Origin: Anaerolineales bacterium
GTDB taxonomy: Bacteria > Chloroflexota > Anaerolineae > 4572-78 > NAK82
DNA length: 21,173 nucleotides
NCBI GenBank assembly: GCA_024643945.1
Contig: JAHELX010000033.1
Span: 1-21,173 of the forward strand
Reading direction: 5' to 3'
In this document: positions 1 to 9,641 of the stretch, in pieces
Layout of the letters: every line of letters begins with the position of its first letter
Position numbering within the stretch: position 1 is the stretch's first letter
The notes under the pieces: generated by a model
Databases searched by the model: none
What the model saw: the letters and a program-made list of their open reading frames with translations, nothing else
What the model was told of the DNA's origin: nothing
Translations under genes and position numbers: made by a program

Positions 1-1
1 G

Positions 2-649
2 GAGGTGGTGCGCAGTCAGGCGACGGTGACGCCCACCCTTCGCACCCCGGGTGGTGCGTTCGACCTGGCGCTGACCTTGCTGGACAACGCGGGGCGGTCT
101 GTGGGCCAGGCAACGCTGGGACCGGTGCAGGTTCAGGGACGTATCCGGTCCTTCAGCCTTCCCCCTGTGGACGTGCCCGTCGATGCTACCTTCGGCAATG
201 TCATCGAGCTGGTGGGCTTCAATCTCCAGTACCCGAAGGGCACGCTGTCTCCCCTGGCCTACCCGCCAGCCCGCCCTGGCTCGCGCCAGCGGGCCGGGGG
301 GCAGGCAATCCCTAATCTCCGCCCTGGGGATGAAGTAGCCGTCACCCTCATCTGGCGGGCGCTGGCGCCGGTGGACGCCGACTATACCGTGACCGTGCAG
401 TTGGTGGGACCGGACGGGCGAGTGTATGGCCAGCAAGACGCTTTGCCCCTAGACGGGGCCGCGCCTACCAGCACCTGGAGCCCCGGCGAGGTGCTGACTG
501 ACCCCTATCGACCTGCCCTAGCCGCCGATGCCCCACCAGGGGAGTATCGCCTGCTGGCAGGTTTGTATCTGTTGGAGACGGGTGACCGACTGCCAGTGCA
601 GGGCGGCGGCGAGGCAGTGACTTTGACCACGGTGGATGTGATTCGGTGA
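2..649 (+). CDS. C-terminal tail of a GT-C family membrane glycosyltransferase (5' end outside window)
   Basis: The open frame runs in from the left edge with no stop, so this is the 3' end of a larger gene; a GTG at position 5 is only an internal codon. The 215 visible residues match the tail of the next gene: the end of a second beta-sandwich domain (to about residue 55), then a complete third one. Shared landmarks are an FG..IELVG strand, a VTLIWRAL strand, DYTVTVQLVGPDG, LPLDGAAPT, a GEVLTD turn, PPGEYRLLAGLYL and TGDRLPV. These tails are predicted extracytoplasmic and probably bind or position glycan; that role is inferred. Compared with its neighbour, the third domain has about 22 extra residues rich in Pro, Arg and Gly, encoded partly by a GC-rich palindrome. 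The catalytic half is not in the window, so enzyme identity rests on the paralogs. Confidence 0.8.
   Translation, partial: EVVRSQATVTPTLRTPGGAFDLALTLLDNAGRSVGQATLGPVQVQGRIRSFSLPPVDVPVDATFGNVIELVGFNLQYPKGTLSPLAYPPARPGSRQRAGGQAIPNLRPGDEVAVTLIWRALAPVDADYTVTVQLVGPDGRVYGQQDALPLDGAAPTSTWSPGEVLTDPYRPALAADAPPGEYRLLAGLYLLETGDRLPVQGGGEAVTLTTVDVIR
269..294. repeat. GC-rich imperfect palindrome inside the tail coding sequence
   Basis: GCCCGC and TGGC (269-274 and 277-280, separated by a 2-nt bulge) pair with GCCA and GCGGGC (285-294) around a 4-nt loop, giving a 10-bp hairpin. It lies in frame within the extra Pro/Arg-rich segment that the neighbouring paralog lacks. It could be an inserted small palindromic element or simply local GC-rich sequence. 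Confidence 0.5.
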
Positions 650-708
650 TCGGTAAACAATGATACCAGTGGTGAGAATGGGGTGGTTATTCCAGGAATC
701 TTGGTGCA

Positions 709-3681
709 ATGATACGCCGAGTAATCGCTTGGTGGTACACATTATCAGAGTGGTATCATGACCTGCTGCTGGCGGGGCTGATGGCCCTTCTGGCGCTGGC
801 GCCTCGTATCTTCGGCCTGGGAGTCTTTCTCACGGCGGATGAAGCCAAGTCGTGGTTGGGTCGGGCGATGATATTTGCCCGTGCCCTGGCTACGCATGAT
901 TGGGCCGCCACCTTCGATAGCCCTGCGCCCGGCGTGACGACCATGTGGACCGGAGCCATTGGCCTGTGGCTGGAATATTTGCGAGAGGGACGTCCAGGTG
1001 GCACCTTCCTGGCCTTTATCGACCAGATGCCCTTCGACCCGTTGGACCCGGTTATCTTGCCCGCTCTGCGTCTGCCGGGTGTGTTAGTATCGGCGTTGTT
1101 GATAGCGTTGGTTTACCTTTGGAGTCGAAAGGTATGGGGGCGGCCGGCTGGATTATTGGTAGCTTCGTTTTTTGCCTTGAATCCATTCTACCTGGCCCTC
1201 TCCCGTGTTCTGGGCCACGATGCGTTGGTGGCCGGCTTTATGGGTGCTTCACTCATTGCTTTGCTGGCTGCTCTGTTTGATCGTGATCGCCTGGCTTGCG
1301 CCAGGAACGCGGCTGACCGTCGTCTGCTGGCGGTATCAGGTGCGTTAGGAGGGTTGGCTTTCCTATCGAAATATCCTTCTCTTTTCTTAGGAGTCTTTGT
1401 TGCACTTACTCTGCTGGCAGTTCACCTCCTGCGGCGATCGTCTGCCAGCCAGTCGTGGCAGCGAAAAATCATTCAATGGTTGGTGGATGTACTCCTCTGG
1501 TCGCTGGTTGCTGGTCTAACTGGCCTGCTATTGTGGCCTGTCTTGTGGGTAGATCTGCGTGGCACAGTGCTGGCCATTTTCACTGACGCCTTTCGGGCCT
1601 TGGGGAATCCGCACCCTAAGGGGAGCTTTTATTTAGGCAGGCCTGTGCCGGATCCTGGCGCAGGATTCTATCCCCTGGTGACGCTCTTTCGGACCACGCC
1701 CTTGGTTTGGTTGGGCGTGATATTGGCTATAGTCTCGCTGTTTGGCACTCGGCATCGAAAAGAAACGCATCGTTATCAGACTATACTCATTCTGCTCTCT
1801 TACACACTTCTTTTTGGCCTGTTGGTAACATTGGGCGGGAAAAAGCAAGATCGCTACATACTGCCAGCTTTTCCCGCGCTGGCGGCATTGGCTGGCCTGG
1901 GTTGGACGTGGTTGATTGAGAAAACCCGGATGGGCTGGAGCCGTCTGCGTCCAGTTTGGAGCCTGGTTGTTGGTGCTTTACTCGTTTTAGGTCAATTAGC
2001 GTTTGTATTGCCACATCATCCTTACTATTTTACCTATTATAACCCTTTTCTGGGAGGGGGACGGGCTGCTGCCCGCTCCATCGTGGTGGGGTGGGGCGAA
2101 GGCCTGGATCAGGCCGCGCGCTGGCTTAATGCGTTACCGGATGCGCAAGATCTGGACGTGGTCTCGTGGTATAGCACAACTTTCGAACCGTTTTTCCAGG
2201 GGCATGCCATTTACAAGATTGAAGACGAGAAGATCTCGCGTACCTCTAAGCCGGGTCTGGCAGCAGATTACGTAGTACTCTACGTCAATCAGGTGCAACG
2301 TGAATTGCCTTCACCTGGGGCGCTGCAATTTTTGCGTGCCGCGCCTCCTGTTTACACCGTCACCCTGCATGGGATTGACTATGCCTGGATTTATCCCTCG
2401 CTGCGGATGCAACATGTGATTGCTGGCGAGGCGCGATTAGTTGGCCAGGCCGAGTTACTCGGTTACAATCTGCTAGATGAAGGCGGGAAGTCGGTGACGG
2501 CTCTTCCTTCTAACGACACTACGATCGTCCAGTTATATTGGGAATGGCAGGGTAAGTCTCCCGATGATCCGATCGGCTTGAGCCTGGTGGATGAGTCAGG
2601 TCAGACGTGGGGTTGGGGCCATCCCCTTGGAACCCAGGCGCGATTGCCCTTTGACCAGTGGCAGGAGGGAATGGTCGCCCGCGATGACTTTGCATTGACG
2701 GTCTTTCCAGGTACACCGCCCGGGGCATATTACCTGAAAGCTTGGATTGACCGCCCCGCCACTGGTCAAGTAGTCGGCGTGTTCCCGTTGGTTGCCGAAG
2801 ACGGTCGTTTGACGGTGGTGCGCCCCCTACAGCCTCCCTCGATACAAGACTTGCCGCTGTCGTCAGTAGTAGACGCTCAACTGACTGAGGGGATTAGACT
2901 GTTAGGAGTCGCTTACGACGAGAGTCTGCTGGAGCCCTGGCAACCAGGGCAAAGCCGTCAACTATTTCTTTATTGGCGAGCTGATCAAACTGCGACACAG
3001 AGTTACTCTGTTAGCCTGGCCTTGAGAGATGAAGCGGGTAGGGTACGGGCTGATTGGACAGGATCGCCGGCAGGAGGACGGTTCCCCACCGACTACTGGC
3101 AGGCCGGCGACGTGGTGCGCGACCCGTGGACCCTGACGCTGCCGCCTAATGTCCCCCCTGGCATGTATCAGTTGACCCTGCGTCTGGTGGCTGAGGAGAC
3201 TGGGCCCCTGCTAACAATTTTGGTGGAAGGTCGCCCCCGCTCCTTTGAGGTGCCGCCGGTAGCCTTGCCGCTGGATGCTGTCTTTGGCGATGGCATCGAA
3301 CTGGTTGGTCTCCAGGCTTCAGTTCGTCAGTCTTCGGTGGTGGCCTTCCGTGGCCAGGGATTGGAGATTGACCTTGTCTGGCGCGCTATCAGGCCGGTTG
3401 CGGCTGATTATACCGTAACGGTCCAATTGGTCGACGCTCAGCAGCAGGTGCAGGCTCAACGGGACAGTATGCCGTTGGATGGCGCTGCGCCCACTACATC
3501 GTGGGTAGTGGGCGAGGTGTTGCCTGATCGGATTTCTCTTGCCATCCCCTGGGAGCCTGGACCAGACCCTCATCACTTGCTTGTAGCCCTCTATCTGAGC
3601 AACACTGGCGAGCGGTTGCCGGTGACAGGCGGTCCCTTCGCCGGACAGGATCACGTGGAGATTCCAATTACATGGCGTTGA
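709..3681 (+). CDS. GT-C (GT39/PMT-like) membrane glycosyltransferase with three C-terminal beta-sandwich domains
   Basis: The product has 990 residues. Residues ~17-430 form many hydrophobic helices of a GT-C enzyme, which takes sugar from a polyprenyl-phosphate donor and transfers it outside the membrane. Landmarks are D44-E45 in the first outer loop (the usual GT-C acidic catalytic pair), a PGVTTMW segment, N158-P159 then SR, K221, KKQDRY at 378-383 (like the lipid-phosphate-binding K..RY segment of ArnT-type enzymes), and HHPYYFTYYNP from ~435. A soluble linker follows (ADYVVLYVNQVQR, GIDYAWIYPS), then beta-sandwich domains near 575-700, 725-850 and 858-990. Compared with the four complete paralogs, the DPF..SR..R.E block reads NPF..SR..GHD, losing three polar residues. 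The ATG has only a weak AGGA 11 nt upstream, so translation may depend on the preceding gene 59 nt away. Sugar and acceptor are unknown. Confidence 0.9.
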   Translation: MIRRVIAWWYTLSEWYHDLLLAGLMALLALAPRIFGLGVFLTADEAKSWLGRAMIFARALATHDWAATFDSPAPGVTTMWTGAIGLWLEYLREGRPGGTFLAFIDQMPFDPLDPVILPALRLPGVLVSALLIALVYLWSRKVWGRPAGLLVASFFALNPFYLALSRVLGHDALVAGFMGASLIALLAALFDRDRLACARNAADRRLLAVSGALGGLAFLSKYPSLFLGVFVALTLLAVHLLRRSSASQSWQRKIIQWLVDVLLWSLVAGLTGLLLWPVLWVDLRGTVLAIFTDAFRALGNPHPKGSFYLGRPVPDPGAGFYPLVTLFRTTPLVWLGVILAIVSLFGTRHRKETHRYQTILILLSYTLLFGLLVTLGGKKQDRYILPAFPALAALAGLGWTWLIEKTRMGWSRLRPVWSLVVGALLVLGQLAFVLPHHPYYFTYYNPFLGGGRAAARSIVVGWGEGLDQAARWLNALPDAQDLDVVSWYSTTFEPFFQGHAIYKIEDEKISRTSKPGLAADYVVLYVNQVQRELPSPGALQFLRAAPPVYTVTLHGIDYAWIYPSLRMQHVIAGEARLVGQAELLGYNLLDEGGKSVTALPSNDTTIVQLYWEWQGKSPDDPIGLSLVDESGQTWGWGHPLGTQARLPFDQWQEGMVARDDFALTVFPGTPPGAYYLKAWIDRPATGQVVGVFPLVAEDGRLTVVRPLQPPSIQDLPLSSVVDAQLTEGIRLLGVAYDESLLEPWQPGQSRQLFLYWRADQTATQSYSVSLALRDEAGRVRADWTGSPAGGRFPTDYWQAGDVVRDPWTLTLPPNVPPGMYQLTLRLVAEETGPLLTILVEGRPRSFEVPPVALPLDAVFGDGIELVGLQASVRQSSVVAFRGQGLEIDLVWRAIRPVAADYTVTVQLVDAQQQVQAQRDSMPLDGAAPTTSWVVGEVLPDRISLAIPWEPGPDPHHLLVALYLSNTGERLPVTGGPFAGQDHVEIPITWR

Positions 3682-6596
3682 TGGCGACCTTTTGGCGAAG
3701 ATACCGGCTTCAATTAGAGACACTGTTTGTATTTATCCTGGCTGCATCGGTGCGCCTGACCTCGCTAGGCGTGTTTTTGGTGGTGGATGAAGAGGATCGC
3801 TGGCGCTGGGCCGTGGATTTCTATCGAGCCTTGTTGGTCGGTGATCTGCCCGGCACCCTGGTCGGAGACGGCTATCCTGGTATCTTCCCTGTCTGGTTGG
3901 AGACTGCCTGGCTTTTTGTCGCCTCGCTCTATCGCTCTCTATCGCAAGGACACTGGATTAGTGAGCCGGACGTTTACATGCTTATCCACCAGTGGAGCCG
4001 ACTCTCAAACTTGGCTTGGCAGCGCTTTCCCGTCGTGCTGGCGAACACGCTGCTGGTAGTGGTGATTTTTCTCTATGTGCGCAAGTTGTTCGGTAGTCGG
4101 GTAGCACTATTGGCGGCTGTTTTCATCGGCTTGGACCCCTTTTATCTTAGTGACAGTCGGGTCAATCGGGCTGAGGCTCTGCTCACTGGCCTCATGACCA
4201 TTTCTTTGTTGCTGTTGATCGCGGCACATCGCTGGCGGGACTGGCGACACTTGCTGGCCTCTGCCATTTTTGGCGGTTTGGCGTGGCTTACCAAGTCCCA
4301 GGCGCTGATATTGCTGCCGATATTTGGCATCATTAGCTTGCTCTGGTGGCAACGCGCCGAGGATGACTGGCGGGTAGTCCTTCGCTACTGGGCAGGCACG
4401 ATAGCGATTTGGACGTTTGTGGCCGCCACAACCTTTGTGCTGCTCTGGCCGGCCATCTGGACTGTGCCTGGCGCTACCTTCGGCCTGATGTTCAACTACC
4501 TGACCCGTAAGGTTGGCCCGGAGGGGGTGAAACTATTTTTCTTGGGGCAGCTAGTACGGAACGAAGACCCCGGATTGCTGTTTTATCCGCTTACCTTCTT
4601 GTTGCGGGTCACGCCGCTGACTTTGTCAGGGCTGTTGTTGGGCGCCTGGCTGCTCATTCGTCGTCGCCGGCCGATAGACGGCTGGCGAGTCTGGTTAGAC
4701 GGCGCTGGCGGCTGGGCGTTGTTGGCGTATGCCTGCCTCTATGCAGGCGGGATGAGCTTGGGCAGCCACAAGCAGGATCGCTTTCTGATGGCGGTTTTCC
4801 CTGTTTGTGGCATTTTGGCTGCCATGGCCTTTGTCCGCCTGGCCGAATGGCGTGGCTGGCCTGCACGCCAGGTGAGGCTGGCGGGAGGGTTGCTGTTGAT
4901 ATTCCAACTGACGACAGCCTTACCTTTCCATCCCTACTATTTCACCTATTTCAATCCCTTGGTGGGGGGCGGGCGTATGGCCAGTCGCCTGACACGCGTC
5001 GGTTGGGGCGAGGGGATGGACAGGGTAGCCGACTACCTCAACACTAAGCCCGATGCCGCCAGCTTAACCGTCGCTGCTCGGTGGCAACAATACACGCTTG
5101 GCTTTGCTGGGAAAGTTCTGCCTTTTGACCAGTCTGGCCAATGGACGCAGGCTGACTACGTGGTGCTATATATCCAGCAAACCCAGCGGATGCTCGATCC
5201 TAGCCCTGGCGTGCTTCGTTACTTTCAAGCTCTCCGGCCGGAGCATGTCGTCAGGATCAATGGCATCGAATATGCACAGATTTATCCATCGCCGTTTACC
5301 CGTCCGGCACAGCCCCTCGTTAGTCGCATCCCAGGACAGGCGGCCCTGTTCGGCTATCGATGGGAAGACCCCGATCTGCTCGGTACCGGGACGATGCAAC
5401 AACTGCGAGTAATCTGGGAAAACCAGGGTTTTACACACTCCGCTTCCCTGGTGGCGGGGTTAACGAATGGCAACACCGATTCCGATCCTGTGTGGCAGCC
5501 CTGTCACACTGCCCCTGGCTTCGAAACCGCCGCCTTAACGCGGGGTGAGGTAGCAGAAAGTGTGTGTGACCTTGGTTCAGTTGCTGAGACGTTGCCCCCC
5601 GGTGCGTTTGATTTGCGTTTCGGTCTGGCGGATAGCAGCGGGAATGTGGAAGCTTTTCTTTTTCCCCAAGGCTGGCGCGCCGTGATCAAGGAAAAAAATG
5701 GGATGTGGCGACCAGCGGCATGGGCAGAGTCGCTAGATCAAATCGCCTGGTCTCAGGTGCCTTCCACTGCTATGCCTGCGGAAGCTTACTATCGCGACCA
5801 GATCCGCCTGCTCGCTTACAAATTGAGCGACACCGTCCTGCAACCGGGGCAACCACTGACTATCACCCTTTACTGGCAAGCCCTGTCTCCAATTGAGGAA
5901 AAATACATCGTGTTCAACCATCTTTTTGGTCTGGATGGGATGGTCATTGGCGAGGCCGATGAAGCACCCTTTGTGCCGACCAGCCAATGGCTCCCCGGTC
6001 AGGTAGTTTCAACTACTCACCGCATATCCACTGCTCCCAGTGTACCCGCACCGGCCCTGGCCTCGCTGGACATTGGGCTGTATGATGCGAATCGCCAGGC
6101 TCTGCCGTCCACCGATCGGCAGCAGCAGCCTGTGCCCACAACTATGACCTGGGTCAAGTTTGTGCCTGAGGCCTGGCCTGACCAGCCCCCCCCTGTAGTG
6201 GACGAAGTCTTGTTTGGGGATGGCCTGCTGCTGAAGGGGCATACGTCCTTGGAGGCCAGTGTTGCGCCTGGCAGCACTTTCAACCTGCAACTGTGGTGGC
6301 AGGCCATGGCACCGGTGAACTCCAATTACGTGGTTTTCGTCCATTTGCTGGATGCGGCAGGGGACATTGTGGCTCAGGGGGACGGTGTGCCTGTGAGTGG
6401 GCGTTATCCCACCAGCGCCTGGGAGGTGGGCGAATCTATTATTGACTCTCATCTTATTGCACTCCCGCCCGATATGCCCGACGGGGAATACCGATTGGTC
6501 GTTGGCTTATACGACCCAATTGACGGAATTCGCCTGCCGCTGGTCAGACAGGAGATGGATTTTGTCATGCTGGGACAATTAATAGTCAAATCATAG
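3672..6596 (+). CDS. GT-C (GT39/PMT-like) membrane glycosyltransferase, second complete paralog
   Basis: The product has 974 residues and the array's standard plan. D39-E40 lies in the first outer loop, DPFYLSDSR..R.E begins at D155, a WLTK segment follows, K367 is in HKQDRF, and HPYYFTYFNPLVGG begins at H420 with VGWGEGMD after it. Beta-sandwich domains start near 552, 707 and 846; the last has the clearest repeat landmarks (VFVHLLDAAGD, PTSAWEVGE, DGEYRLVVGLYD). The first tail domain contains two Cys that could form a disulfide if exported. The start overlaps the previous gene by 10 nt. ATG 3672 has GGAG 11 nt upstream; ATG 3681, in frame, forms a TGATG stop-start overlap and is a credible alternative. 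Either way translation is probably coupled to the upstream gene. The function is donor-lipid-dependent sugar transfer; the specific sugar and acceptor cannot be read from the sequence. Confidence 0.9.
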   Translation: MALMATFWRRYRLQLETLFVFILAASVRLTSLGVFLVVDEEDRWRWAVDFYRALLVGDLPGTLVGDGYPGIFPVWLETAWLFVASLYRSLSQGHWISEPDVYMLIHQWSRLSNLAWQRFPVVLANTLLVVVIFLYVRKLFGSRVALLAAVFIGLDPFYLSDSRVNRAEALLTGLMTISLLLLIAAHRWRDWRHLLASAIFGGLAWLTKSQALILLPIFGIISLLWWQRAEDDWRVVLRYWAGTIAIWTFVAATTFVLLWPAIWTVPGATFGLMFNYLTRKVGPEGVKLFFLGQLVRNEDPGLLFYPLTFLLRVTPLTLSGLLLGAWLLIRRRRPIDGWRVWLDGAGGWALLAYACLYAGGMSLGSHKQDRFLMAVFPVCGILAAMAFVRLAEWRGWPARQVRLAGGLLLIFQLTTALPFHPYYFTYFNPLVGGGRMASRLTRVGWGEGMDRVADYLNTKPDAASLTVAARWQQYTLGFAGKVLPFDQSGQWTQADYVVLYIQQTQRMLDPSPGVLRYFQALRPEHVVRINGIEYAQIYPSPFTRPAQPLVSRIPGQAALFGYRWEDPDLLGTGTMQQLRVIWENQGFTHSASLVAGLTNGNTDSDPVWQPCHTAPGFETAALTRGEVAESVCDLGSVAETLPPGAFDLRFGLADSSGNVEAFLFPQGWRAVIKEKNGMWRPAAWAESLDQIAWSQVPSTAMPAEAYYRDQIRLLAYKLSDTVLQPGQPLTITLYWQALSPIEEKYIVFNHLFGLDGMVIGEADEAPFVPTSQWLPGQVVSTTHRISTAPSVPAPALASLDIGLYDANRQALPSTDRQQQPVPTTMTWVKFVPEAWPDQPPPVVDEVLFGDGLLLKGHTSLEASVAPGSTFNLQLWWQAMAPVNSNYVVFVHLLDAAGDIVAQGDGVPVSGRYPTSAWEVGESIIDSHLIALPPDMPDGEYRLVVGLYDPIDGIRLPLVRQEMDFVMLGQLIVKS

Positions 6597-6636
6597 ATGA
6601 TAGTTTATGGCAGCAACTTCCAAAGATTGGTAAATA

Positions 6637-9576
6637 ATGATCGGAAAGATTTCATCTCATAGGCGACTTCAGAAAGCCTTGATATGGGGCATCCTGATTG
6701 TATTGACTTTTGTGCCCCGTATGGCAAACTTAGGGCTTTTTCTTGCGCATGATGAGGAAATGCGCAACCGACAAAGCCTTGATTCTTTCCTGGCCATAGT
6801 TGAGGGGCGTTGGGGAGATGTTTATAGTTCAAACTTTGGAGGTACTAACCTGACCTGGGCGCGAACAGGGGCCGAAGTGCTTCACTTTCTCTGGCTGCGT
6901 CTGCAAGGTGTGGACGTATCACTGCCTGACATGGCCAACTATGGTCCCCAGTTTGACCCACTTCCGGGGGCTGTCTTTAATGGGTTGCTCATTATAATAA
7001 TTTATTGGTTCGCTCGTAAGGCGTTTGGGCGAAAGATCGCGCTGGTAGCCGCAATTTTCCTGGCGCTTGACCCTTATCTCCTCTCAGAATCGCGTATTCT
7101 ACGGACGGAAGCGGCTTACGCCATGTTCATCGCTTTGACTATGATCAGCCTTGTCATTTATGTTCGAACCCGGCGGCGCTTATATCTTGCCTGGGTTGGT
7201 TTCTGGTTAGCCTGGACGATTGCCACGAAAATATCAGGGGTGCTTTTAGCACCCATCATAGGTTTGGTGCTGCTGGGCATGCTGTGGGATATGCGCTCTG
7301 TCTTGGGCACAACGCGCCAGCGACTGGGTCACTTGCTCACTGATATACTGATCGGGAGTGCGGTCACTCTGGCCTGTACGTTCGCTATCTGGCCGACTTT
7401 ATGGGTTAGTCCGCTACAAACGTTCACCGATCTCTATCAGTTTACGCTTGAATTTGGTTTGATCGGTAAGCCAAGCCTCGATTTTTTCTTTATGGGCGGA
7501 ACGGTGGACAACCTTCCCCCTTTGTACTATCTTTTAGTTCTACTTTACAAGACCACGCCGCTAGTGTGGCTTGGACTTGGTGCATTTGCCTGGGAACTAC
7601 GGCAGTCGCGCAGAGAAAAACAAGCAGGGTCAGAAGCGACATGGGTAGGCGTTCCTTTTCCCCTGGCGGGCGGGCTGGTTATGCTACTCTTCGGGGTATT
7701 GTACTCAGTCGCTATGTCCCTGGGCACAATCAAGACCGAACGCTACATGATGGCCCCGGAGTGCACCTGGGGCGTGGCGGCCGCCATCGGGTTGGTCGCG
7801 GTCGGCGGGAGGGCTTATGGTCACTGGCAAACCAGGTACAAGAAGAAGCTTGTTTTTTGGATGGTCGCCTTTGCTATCTTCTTCGCTGGCCATGGCCTTT
7901 TTGCCGTGCTTAACCATCCCTATTACTTCTCGTACTATAATCCTTTGCTTGGCGGTGGGCCTGCCGCTGTGAAAATGATACAGGTCGGATCGGGCGAGGG
8001 GCTGGATATGGCGATGGACTATCTCAACAAGAAGCCTGATCCTCAGAGACAGACGATTGTTTGCGGTACGAATCTGCCTCGTTGTGAGTATCTCTCTGCG
8101 GGGCAAACAATTCTCAAACAGGAAGCACTCGACGCTGTCCATGGTGATTGGATTGGAGCTGATTACGTGGTCACCTACATCTTTCAAGAGCAGCGTGGCG
8201 ACTACCCATCCGGTGTAATAAATTATCTGGAAAACCATCCGGGGCCAGAATACACGGCAACTTTTCAGGGGATTAAGTATGCAAAAGTGTATCCTGCCCC
8301 GCACGCTCAATATGTTGCGGCCAGTGAGCTAACTGGCATTAGCATCTTGTTGGGTTATGACCTCGACAAACGTACGCTTACCGCTGGTGACTCGCTCAGG
8401 ATGAAGTTCTATTGGGAAAATGACGGACGAATTGAGCACGACATGTTTGTTCAATTGACCGACGCCGATAACTACATCTGGAGCGAAGGGGTAGCCTCAT
8501 TCTTGCCAGGTTTTGAAGGTCTGAACGACCAAATCGGTGCGATCATCGAGGGTGAAACTGAGTTACCTACGTCTGTTGGTATGCCCCCTGGTCGCTATTA
8601 TCTTAAAATGGGCTATAAAACAAAAGAGGGACAACTCATCGGCCAATTTGAGTTACCATCTGATGGTGATACAATTGAGGTGACTCTGCCGGAAATATTC
8701 TCACCTATGCCTGCTCCATTATTTCACGTCAATTTAGACGTAGATGGAGCATTAGTGATGACTGGCTATGATGTTGACCGGGAACAGGCTGCCCCCGGCG
8801 AATCACTTTGGCTCGTGCTTTATTGGCGGGCTCTTAAAGATATAGAGCAGGATTATGTAATAAATCTGCGGTTGTTGGATGCAAACGATAAAGAGAAAAC
8901 GTATTTACTGGGCCGCCCAGCGCGTAGCAGTGCCCCGACCGATACCTGGCAAGCCGGGAGGATTGTGCAAGATCCTTGGCGGTTAACACTTCCGGACGAT
9001 ATAACTGTTGGGCGATATCAACTTGAGCTGGTTATATTTGATGCAGGGACGCAGAAAGAAGCCGGGCGGACTATGTTGCGGCCAATCTGGGTTGTCCCCA
9101 AAGCTCCCGGTGTTCAAAGTCAGACAATGCAGTTCGAGTCGGGAGCTCAATTTGGAAAGTCATTGGAATTACTTGGCTACGATTTGTTTTTGGATATAGA
9201 TGCCCCGGAAGTTTACCACATATCTCCTGGTTTTTATTGGCAGAGCCACTCAGATTTCCAGGGAGCTTTTGATGTCCTGGTCACCTTACGCTCGGGGGAG
9301 ACAGGCCAGGTTCTTGGAAAGTGGCGAGTGCCTTTGTATTCCCTGGACTCTAGCGAGTCTAAGACTTCCTGGAAGGCCGGGGAGATTGTCTATGTCCCTT
9401 ATCAATTGGAATTGAGAGATTTGCCACCTGAAGGAAGCTATGATCTGGATCTTGCTTTGTTCAACCGGTCCAGCGGTCGGCTTGAGCCAGTTAAGCTGGA
9501 TGGTAACACGGAGGCCACTTTTCTGCGGATAGACAATATTCAGGATAAAGTTATTGTACGAACAGCTAATAATTGA
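6637..9576 (+). CDS. GT-C (GT39/PMT-like) membrane glycosyltransferase, third complete paralog, AT-richer
   Basis: The product has 979 residues. The GT-C half carries D39-E40-E41 in the first outer loop, LDPYLLSESR..R.EA, an ATK segment, K366 in IKTERY, and HPYYFSYYNPLLGG starting at H427 followed by VGSGEGLD. The outer-loop segment that reads PGVT.MW in relatives is FGGTNLTW here, so acceptor or donor contacts may differ. Beta-sandwich domains begin near 562, 697 and 838. The second keeps LGRPARSSAPTDTW and VQDPWRLTLP, close to the matching domain of the next two genes; the third is more diverged. Sampled lines of the second half are roughly 38-43% GC, clearly below the rest of the array, which could mean separate acquisition. 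There is no clear Shine-Dalgarno before ATG 6637. An upstream ATG at 6607 closes after eight codons and cannot be the start. The gap to the previous gene is 40 nt. Confidence 0.9.
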   Translation: MIGKISSHRRLQKALIWGILIVLTFVPRMANLGLFLAHDEEMRNRQSLDSFLAIVEGRWGDVYSSNFGGTNLTWARTGAEVLHFLWLRLQGVDVSLPDMANYGPQFDPLPGAVFNGLLIIIIYWFARKAFGRKIALVAAIFLALDPYLLSESRILRTEAAYAMFIALTMISLVIYVRTRRRLYLAWVGFWLAWTIATKISGVLLAPIIGLVLLGMLWDMRSVLGTTRQRLGHLLTDILIGSAVTLACTFAIWPTLWVSPLQTFTDLYQFTLEFGLIGKPSLDFFFMGGTVDNLPPLYYLLVLLYKTTPLVWLGLGAFAWELRQSRREKQAGSEATWVGVPFPLAGGLVMLLFGVLYSVAMSLGTIKTERYMMAPECTWGVAAAIGLVAVGGRAYGHWQTRYKKKLVFWMVAFAIFFAGHGLFAVLNHPYYFSYYNPLLGGGPAAVKMIQVGSGEGLDMAMDYLNKKPDPQRQTIVCGTNLPRCEYLSAGQTILKQEALDAVHGDWIGADYVVTYIFQEQRGDYPSGVINYLENHPGPEYTATFQGIKYAKVYPAPHAQYVAASELTGISILLGYDLDKRTLTAGDSLRMKFYWENDGRIEHDMFVQLTDADNYIWSEGVASFLPGFEGLNDQIGAIIEGETELPTSVGMPPGRYYLKMGYKTKEGQLIGQFELPSDGDTIEVTLPEIFSPMPAPLFHVNLDVDGALVMTGYDVDREQAAPGESLWLVLYWRALKDIEQDYVINLRLLDANDKEKTYLLGRPARSSAPTDTWQAGRIVQDPWRLTLPDDITVGRYQLELVIFDAGTQKEAGRTMLRPIWVVPKAPGVQSQTMQFESGAQFGKSLELLGYDLFLDIDAPEVYHISPGFYWQSHSDFQGAFDVLVTLRSGETGQVLGKWRVPLYSLDSSESKTSWKAGEIVYVPYQLELRDLPPEGSYDLDLALFNRSSGRLEPVKLDGNTEATFLRIDNIQDKVIVRTANN

Positions 9577-9641
9577 GCACATTAGTACCAAGTTATTTCT
9601 GGACAGGTGCAAAGTACTTCTCGACTGTCTGAACTGTGAGT

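Noticed and set aside
3672..3683. Overlap between the first and second complete paralogs as a frameshifted single gene
   Set aside because: Both proteins are complete with their own membrane half and three tail domains, so the overlap is a normal coupled stop-start junction.
7705..8310. Minus-strand open frame of about 201 codons inside the third complete paralog
   Set aside because: It is opposite the conserved HPYYFSYYNP region of a real gene and shows no domain or start-site support.
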